Origin: a virus
IMG/VR virus record: IMGVR_UViG_3300030107_006512
Coordinates: 1-27,608 of that record
Length of the DNA stretch: 27,608 nt
Strand: one strand, 5' to 3'
A model generated the notes under the pieces. The model was not told where the DNA came from. It was given only the letters and a program-made list of their open reading frames with translations, and searched no databases. Shown one piece after another: positions 21,712 through 27,608 of this stretch. The stretch's first letter is position 1. Each line of letters starts with the position of its first letter. The translations under genes were made by a program, and so were the position numbers.

Positions 21712-22497
21712 ATGGCAGTAAACGTAGATATAGTTTATCAAACGGTTTTATTAATCCTCAATCAACAACAAAGAGGTTATATGACTCCAGATGAGTTTAA
21801 TAAAGTTGCAACTCAAGTTCAATTAACTATATTCGAGGGTTACGCAAGTGATTTAAATCAACAATATAGATCCTCGCAAAATGACACGGACTATGGGAAC
21901 CATATTAAAAATATAGAACTAAAACTGCAACCTTTTCAAAAATATATTAATAATACTAGTTTAGTTGGTGCTATTACAGGTACTAATCCTTTTACTTTAA
22001 ATATATATGATTATACCAATCCTACAGCTCCAATACCTGGAGTTATAGGAGATTTTTATAGATTAGGTTCTATAATGTATAAAGGTGCGAAGTTGCATCA
22101 ATATTCACAAAGAAATGAGTTAACACAGTTATTACTTTCCCCCTTAACTCAACCTACAGATGATTTCCCCGTATTTTTATACGAGGCAGGCGCTGCAGCT
22201 ACTCCTAATAATGGATTATTATATATATATCCAACTAGTATTACTAATGCTAATAATTTAGACATAGCTTATTTAGCTAAACCTAAAGATCCTAAATGGG
22301 CATATACTTTAGATGCTGGAACCGGGGCATATTTATATGATGCGAGTCCATCTCAAGATTTTGAATTAGATATATCAGAACAAACAGAAATAATATTAAG
22401 AATACTAGCTTATGCAGGTATTATAATACAAGATCCTTCTATAGTTCAAATAGCAAGTCAAGCTGTAACAAGTGAAGATAACAAAGAAAAAAGTTAA
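21712..22497 (+). CDS. Neck/connector-type virion protein, 261 aa
   Basis: The N-terminus (AVNVDIVYQTVLLILNQQQR, GYMTPDEFNKVATQVQL) is helical, the middle is beta-rich (TNPFTLNIYDYTNP) and the end is LDISEQTEIILRILAYAGII. Helical ends and a beta core fit head-tail connectors, and the place after capsid and before the tail genes agrees. The likely role is closing the head or joining the tail. The similarity to connector proteins of Bacteroidetes phages is recollection, not a search. It is three bases from the next gene. Confidence 0.55.
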   Translation: MAVNVDIVYQTVLLILNQQQRGYMTPDEFNKVATQVQLTIFEGYASDLNQQYRSSQNDTDYGNHIKNIELKLQPFQKYINNTSLVGAITGTNPFTLNIYDYTNPTAPIPGVIGDFYRLGSIMYKGAKLHQYSQRNELTQLLLSPLTQPTDDFPVFLYEAGAAATPNNGLLYIYPTSITNANNLDIAYLAKPKDPKWAYTLDAGTGAYLYDASPSQDFELDISEQTEIILRILAYAGIIIQDPSIVQIASQAVTSEDNKEKS

Positions 22498-22500
22498 TAA

Positions 22501-23772
22501 ATGAGCACAACACCAAATGGTGGATTAATCACCGAAACTAATCAACAATATTACGCGGGTGCGCAGGGATTTACAACGGCAGCTCCACAGCAAGATTTTA
22601 TATTTACATTTGATACTCCTTTATATTTAGGTTCTCCAGATCCTACAAATGTAGATTATGCAAAAAATAATTTTAAATTATATGCTAGTTCAGATGGTAT
22701 AACTTATACCGAATTAACTGCAATTAATTGGGGCGCGCAATATCCTTATACTTTAGAAATTCAAGGTGATGGTACTAGTAAAATATCATTAGGGGGTAAT
22801 CTTCCAGCTAACCACATATTAGTTGCTCAATTAAAAATATTAACAGGTGGTCAATATGGTGATAGAGATGCTTATGGAAATACAACAGAAGAAAATTATG
22901 GAAATTATTCTTATACTTCTTTAAAAGATGTGGTTAATAATTTTATTGTAGGATTCGTAGGGCAAGATAAATTAATACCTAGAGTTAATAGAACAGATGT
23001 AATATTTCATGCTAAAAGAGCTTTACAAGAATTTAGTTATGACACATTAAAAAGTATTAAATCTCAAGAATTAACTATACCACATAATTTAAGTGTAGTA
23101 CTACCTCAAGATTATGTTAACTATGTTAGAATATCACGTATAGATGAATTAGGTGTTCAACATATAATTTATCCTACTAATAACTTAACAGATAATCCTT
23201 ATAACATGCCTATCCAAGATGATCAAGGTCTTCCAACCCAAGATAATTTTGGAGATAATATAGAAGGTACATCGATTGTTGAAGAACAATGGAACAAAGC
23301 TAATACAAATTTAATAAATCAAGATTATAATTGGGATTTATTTAATAATGGTATGGACTGGATAGGATATAACTGGGGTTATGGAGGAATGTGGTATTGG
23401 AATTGGGGTGAGCAATATGGATTAGTACCTCAATGGTCACAATATAACGGATGGTTTAATATGAATGAAAGAGAAGGTAAAATAGCTTTTTCTAGTAATT
23501 TAAGAGGTCAATTAATAATATTAGAATATATCTCAGATGGTTTAGCTTATGATTTAGATAGTAGAGTACCTAAATTAGCAGAAGATGCAATCTATGCTTA
23601 CATTAGTTATGCTATTTTAGCAGGAAGAATAAATCAACCAGAATACATTGTACAAAGATTAAAAAGAGAAAAAAGCGCTAAACTTAGAAATGCTAAAATT
23701 AGATTATCTAATATTAAGATAGATGAAATAGCTCAAGTAATGCGAGGTAAAGCTAAGTGGATAAAACGATAA
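22501..23772 (+). CDS. Putative head-tail adaptor/tail tube protein with N-terminal extension, 423 aa
   Basis: About the first 130 residues form a beta-rich extension (FIFTFDTPLYLGSPDPTNVD). The following part has FHAKRALQEFSYDTLKSI, then LPQDYVNYVRISRIDELGVQ, which recalls short-tailed-phage adaptors (T7 gp11 or P22 gp4 role). Residues 275-318 hold eight tryptophans with Tyr and Gly (GYNWGYGGMWYWNWGEQYG). The C-terminus is a basic helical region (LKREKSAKLRNAKIRLSNIK). It is followed four bases later by the long tail protein. The assignment is based on context and is moderate. Confidence 0.6.
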   Translation: MSTTPNGGLITETNQQYYAGAQGFTTAAPQQDFIFTFDTPLYLGSPDPTNVDYAKNNFKLYASSDGITYTELTAINWGAQYPYTLEIQGDGTSKISLGGNLPANHILVAQLKILTGGQYGDRDAYGNTTEENYGNYSYTSLKDVVNNFIVGFVGQDKLIPRVNRTDVIFHAKRALQEFSYDTLKSIKSQELTIPHNLSVVLPQDYVNYVRISRIDELGVQHIIYPTNNLTDNPYNMPIQDDQGLPTQDNFGDNIEGTSIVEEQWNKANTNLINQDYNWDLFNNGMDWIGYNWGYGGMWYWNWGEQYGLVPQWSQYNGWFNMNEREGKIAFSSNLRGQLIILEYISDGLAYDLDSRVPKLAEDAIYAYISYAILAGRINQPEYIVQRLKREKSAKLRNAKIRLSNIKIDEIAQVMRGKAKWIKR

Positions 23773-23776
23773 AATT

Positions 23777-26700
23777 ATGCCAGAAATAACTAATAATTTT
23801 CTAAAGTCCAAAATGAATAAAGATTTGGACGATAGATTAATACCAAATGGCGAATATAGAGATGCTATAAATCTACAAATTAGTAGATCTGAAGGCTCAA
23901 GTGTTGGTGAATTTGAGAATATTCTGGGAAACAGTTTAGTAAATAATGGATATTTACAAACCGGAAGTACAAAAAATACTGTAACTGGTTCAATTTCTGC
24001 TTATCATTCTCAAGTTATTGGTCAGTATACTGATGAACCTAGTGGAAATATTTTTATATTTAGCACAACTAAAAACACTGGTTTAGACCCAACAGATCTT
24101 GCTTATACTAGAGGAACTGGACAAACAGATAGAGATATAACTGTTAACACTAATCCAGCTGGTGTTACTATAGGTGAGACTATAGTATTATATAATGGAA
24201 CTGTAATATTAAACCCCCAAGTATTAGGTATTAAAGTAGGTATGTCTGTTTGGGGACCAGGAATTGATGGGGCTACTACACCAGGAGATCCAATTGTAAG
24301 CGAAGTAAATACAGGTAATATAAAAATTTCATGGAATCCAGCAGGATTAGGAACAATAGCGGCTAATTCATCTTTAACGTTTGGATGGAATAATACTATT
24401 CATGTTTATAATGTTAACACAGGAGAGTTAAAATTATTAGTAAAAGGTGGTTTTTTAAATTTTAATATAGAATCTAAAATATATGGAATAAACTTGTTAG
24501 AAGGTTTATTATTTTGGACAGATAATAGAAATCAACCTCGAAGAATAAATGTAAATGATGCTATTGCAAATGCTGCTTCTTCACTTTTCTTATCTCCAAC
24601 TTATTATACTAATGAAGATCAAATATCTGTAGCTAAATATTATCCTTATGAAGTACCTTTAGTTTTAGAACAAACAGTATTAACAGACGCTCAAGTAAGT
24701 AGTGGAGTTTATCCAGCGGCAGGAGCTGCTGTAAATATAAGAGGATATGAAGTAACTTTAAGTGCAGATCCCGCAGGTTTAGGAATAAAAATTGGTGATT
24801 TAGTAACAGGATTTCCAGGTCAAGGAGATCAAGAGCTTTGGGAGGTTATTTGGATGGAATCTGGAGGTACTTTTAAAATTGTAGTTTATAATAATTTTAG
24901 TAATAGACCAGGGACTGTTCCTAATCCTGGCGCGTGGACTGGAACATCATTAACATTTTCACGTCCTACAATGACTAATGAAAGTGAAGTAAAAAAAGAA
25001 AATGGTTTTACTACTACATTAACTGGTGGTGCAGGTGCTATTAGTGCTGGAACTCTTTTTACTTTAAATTATCCTTTTAATAATACAGCTGGTGATCCTA
25101 GTGGACAACCAACTCCTCAAGTAGGTGATTATATAACGAGTACTACTATGAGCGGTGGTATTACATTAGCTGATGAGATATGTGTTCAAAACATAGATAA
25201 TATTATACCTGGTACATCAATAAGTTTAAGTTTAACTAAACCAATTACCGCTGTTCTTGGAGATGATATTACTATAGGTGCTAATCCTGATTATAATTCT
25301 ACCTTTACAGGTGATCCTGATTTTATAGAAGATAAATTTGTAAGATTTAGTTATAGATTTAAATTTATAGATAATGAATATTCTATTATAGCGCCTTTTA
25401 GCCAAATATGTTTTATACCTAGACAATTTGGATATTTTGGTGGAGGTCAACAAGAGAGTAATCAAGATATGATTGATACTTATTCAAGTACTGTTGTGGA
25501 ATGGTTTGAAAATAGAGTTAATAATATTGGGTTAAAAATTCCTTTACCTTCATTAGGAGCTAGAGTTGCTAAAGCTTCTTCTACAACTGTAGGTGCAGTA
25601 GCAGCAGGTACTCCTATTAATATTAGTTTATTAGATGGGGTTATAAGTTTAGGAAACATTGTAAACAGTTTTGACACAGGGGTTGCAATACCGGCTAATA
25701 CTATTGTAACGGGTGGTGATTTATCTACCACTATTGAATTAAGTAATGATGTAACATTAGTTAATCCTACTTATTTTAATTTTATTCCAGATGCTTTAAC
25801 GTCTTTAACAGAAAATCATCAAGTAAAAGCAATAGAAATTATTTATAAAGAATCAGATTCATTAAGTACTAAAGTTTTAGAATCTTTAGATGTAATAGAT
25901 GATATAGCTACTACAGATATTTCTACTATTCCTAGTACTAGTGATGCAGAATATTATTATACATATAAATATAAATCTAGTAAACCTTATAAAACTTTAC
26001 CAGAAAATCAAACAACAAGAGTATATGATAAAGCTCCAATTAAAGCTTTAGCTCAAGAGGTTACAGCTAATAGAATAACTTATGGGAATTTTGTAGAAAA
26101 TCATACACCACCTAGTGCTTTAGATTATGAAACTTTATATAATGATAAATCTATATCTTATAATAACTATGTTCAATATCCTAACCACTCAGTAAAACAA
26201 AACAGAAATTATCAAGCTGGTTTTGTATTAGGTGATAGATATGGTAGACAATCAAGTGTAATATTATCATCTAATGATAATAATGAACTTACTGCAGGAT
26301 CTACAGTTTATGTTCCTTATAAAACTTGGAATGAAGTTCAATTTACAGGTGGATTAACTACATATGAATGGTTAGGCAGCGTGTTAAGAGTTAAATTAAA
26401 TAATGGTATTAGTAGCACATCAGATAGTATTACAGGTGAACCTGGAATTTATAAATCTTATAATAACACTGAGGTTGATTCAGCTTCAATAGTTAACGGT
26501 GGAGCAGGTTATGTCGTAGGTGATACGTGTACTACTGTTGCTTTACCTGGAAACATAGGGCTAGGTGCTGGATTTACATTCACTGTACAAAGTGTAGCAG
26601 CTGGTGTTATAACAGGTATTAAAATTACTAAACGTGGTAGTGGTTACGCTAATGGTCAAGTTTTGGATGTTGTTGGTGGTACTGGTACATTAGCACAATT

Positions 26701-27608
26701 AGCTGTTACAGTAAACCCACCAAATGTGTTAGGTTGGCAATCTTATAAAATAGTAGTAAAACAACAAGAACAAGAATATTATAATGTTTATCTTCCTGGA
26801 TATGTAGATGGTTATCCTGTAACATTAGCAAAAGATAGAGGAAGAGTAGCATTTGCATCTTTATTTAGTGATAATATAAACAAAGTACCAAGAGATTTAA
26901 ATGAAGTAGGACCATTACAAACAGAATTTTCTGCTTCAGTACTATTATATGGTAGAGTAAATAACCCTTCTATTAATAATAGAAATTTACCCACAGGTGA
27001 ATATTATACTAACAGACCTGTTCCTTGGAATACACAATATTTTCCAGGTAGAAAAGCAGATGAGGTTACAACTATAGGACCAATAGGCCAAGGTGGCTTA
27101 GAGTTAGCTAATTCACCATTCTCCGCAAGTGCAGTTCAAGGAGAATTTACTAATACTACATCTATATGGGATCAAGGAACCGGTACTACTGTTGCTCAAA
27201 ATCCTCAATTACCATGGGGACCAGCAGGTGCTGATCAAAGTTTTTATAATGTTGAGCAAAATCCTTTAGCTATAGGTGTTAAAGTAGGGAGTGATGAACC
27301 GCAGCCTCAATTAACAACTACAGGTAATACTGTTTTAAACACTTTAGGTGCTTATGTAACTAATAACGCACTTGTAGATCCTCCTACTGTGAATGTTATG
27401 TGTATGAATCCTTTTTTAAGTATTTCTGAAACAGAACCAGTTGAAAGTGCTTTAGATATATTTTGGGAGTCTTCAACTACAGGTGATTTTGCAGCATTAA
27501 ATAGACAAGTAGTAGCTGATTACGCAGGAGTAAGTGGAATGTCAATTACAAGTGCAAGTACTCCTGAAAATGATGCAAGTGGAACAACTATACCTCTTGC
27601 TGCTTCTT
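23777..27608 (+). CDS. Very large tail (nozzle-type) protein, N-terminal 1277 residues, 3'-truncated by the window
   Basis: ATG at 23777 follows the preceding stop by four bases, and I read the frame through to the window edge with no stop: 1277 complete codons. The start, KSKMNKDLDDRLIPNGEYRD followed by INLQIS, is a pattern I associate with large tail proteins of marine phages. Residues 756-775 (KALAQEVTANRITYGNFVEN) and 801-820 (YPNHSVKQNRNYQAGFVLGD), with DRYGRQS just after, belong to the same type. Residues 908-979 look like an inserted GSGY/GGTGT beta domain. Residues 1210-1229 (MNPFLSISETEPVESALDIF) suggest that further beta domains follow. A nozzle or tail-tube tip such as T7 gp12 or P22 gp10 is the likely role, inferred from order and size. 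Confidence 0.8.
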   Translation, partial: MPEITNNFLKSKMNKDLDDRLIPNGEYRDAINLQISRSEGSSVGEFENILGNSLVNNGYLQTGSTKNTVTGSISAYHSQVIGQYTDEPSGNIFIFSTTKNTGLDPTDLAYTRGTGQTDRDITVNTNPAGVTIGETIVLYNGTVILNPQVLGIKVGMSVWGPGIDGATTPGDPIVSEVNTGNIKISWNPAGLGTIAANSSLTFGWNNTIHVYNVNTGELKLLVKGGFLNFNIESKIYGINLLEGLLFWTDNRNQPRRINVNDAIANAASSLFLSPTYYTNEDQISVAKYYPYEVPLVLEQTVLTDAQVSSGVYPAAGAAVNIRGYEVTLSADPAGLGIKIGDLVTGFPGQGDQELWEVIWMESGGTFKIVVYNNFSNRPGTVPNPGAWTGTSLTFSRPTMTNESEVKKENGFTTTLTGGAGAISAGTLFTLNYPFNNTAGDPSGQPTPQVGDYITSTTMSGGITLADEICVQNIDNIIPGTSISLSLTKPITAVLGDDITIGANPDYNSTFTGDPDFIEDKFVRFSYRFKFIDNEYSIIAPFSQICFIPRQFGYFGGGQQESNQDMIDTYSSTVVEWFENRVNNIGLKIPLPSLGARVAKASSTTVGAVAAGTPINISLLDGVISLGNIVNSFDTGVAIPANTIVTGGDLSTTIELSNDVTLVNPTYFNFIPDALTSLTENHQVKAIEIIYKESDSLSTKVLESLDVIDDIATTDISTIPSTSDAEYYYTYKYKSSKPYKTLPENQTTRVYDKAPIKALAQEVTANRITYGNFVENHTPPSALDYETLYNDKSISYNNYVQYPNHSVKQNRNYQAGFVLGDRYGRQSSVILSSNDNNELTAGSTVYVPYKTWNEVQFTGGLTTYEWLGSVLRVKLNNGISSTSDSITGEPGIYKSYNNTEVDSASIVNGGAGYVVGDTCTTVALPGNIGLGAGFTFTVQSVAAGVITGIKITKRGSGYANGQVLDVVGGTGTLAQLAVTVNPPNVLGWQSYKIVVKQQEQEYYNVYLPGYVDGYPVTLAKDRGRVAFASLFSDNINKVPRDLNEVGPLQTEFSASVLLYGRVNNPSINNRNLPTGEYYTNRPVPWNTQYFPGRKADEVTTIGPIGQGGLELANSPFSASAVQGEFTNTTSIWDQGTGTTVAQNPQLPWGPAGADQSFYNVEQNPLAIGVKVGSDEPQPQLTTTGNTVLNTLGAYVTNNALVDPPTVNVMCMNPFLSISETEPVESALDIFWESSTTGDFAALNRQVVADYAGVSGMSITSASTPENDASGTTIPLAAS

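Noticed and set aside
25232-25731. Minus-strand open frames within the long tail gene
   Set aside because: They lie opposite an uninterrupted 1277-codon frame with recognisable tail-type segments.
1-27608. tRNA genes, insertion sequences, integrase or attachment sites
   Set aside because: None could be supported by reading either strand; no cloverleaf, transposase or recombinase motif was seen.

Overview
The window is a strongly AT-rich piece of a tailed-phage genome. It carries most of the virion-assembly module on the + strand and the edge of a second module on the - strand. Large terminase, portal, scaffold-like protein, major capsid protein, neck proteins and a very long tail protein follow one another as in short-tailed (podovirus-like) phages. 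That morphology is inferred from gene order, because no tape-measure gene is visible. Nearly every start lacks a Shine-Dalgarno sequence and sits behind an A/T-rich or CAA-rich leader, often reading ATG GCA. This favours a Bacteroidetes (marine flavobacterial type) host. The style of several proteins also recalls uncultured marine phages. Both points are inference; nothing here names the host. No tRNA, CRISPR array, insertion sequence or integrase was seen.

Layout. 1-159 is the start of a leftward gene that leaves the window. 160-891 is a divergent control region with six TGTCATA repeats, a 23-bp perfect dyad, two shorter palindromes, G-rich patches and two doubtful small ORFs. 892-2757 holds two fibre-type genes that share an N-terminal motif. 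2845-5398 holds a small unknown gene, then groEL, groES (reverse of the usual bacterial order, overlapping) and a winged-helix-like protein. 5400-8617 holds virion-type proteins and a third fibre, which has YadA-like head repeats and an S74 self-cleaving chaperone domain. 8661-11140 holds histidine-rich and other small unknown proteins. 11144-11928 pairs a small HExxH protein with a 3TM-type holin. 12032-13349 holds small conserved-looking proteins, including one that reads as two tandem GroES-like barrels, and a TerS candidate. 13349-20735 is terminase, portal, scaffold and capsid, ending in a structured hairpin. 20826-27608 is an unknown gene, a UUCG-type hairpin, two neck/tail proteins and a tail protein of more than 1277 residues that is still open at the window edge.

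How it fits together. Terminase and portal package DNA into a capsid built on the scaffold. The neck and long tail proteins close the head. Three fibre-type proteins probably share one docking site. The phage chaperonin pair and the second GroES-like protein probably fold capsid or fibre proteins. The holin, perhaps with the HExxH protein, serves lysis. The least conventional parts are the dual co-chaperonin arrangement, the histidine-rich pair and the repeat-dense control region.
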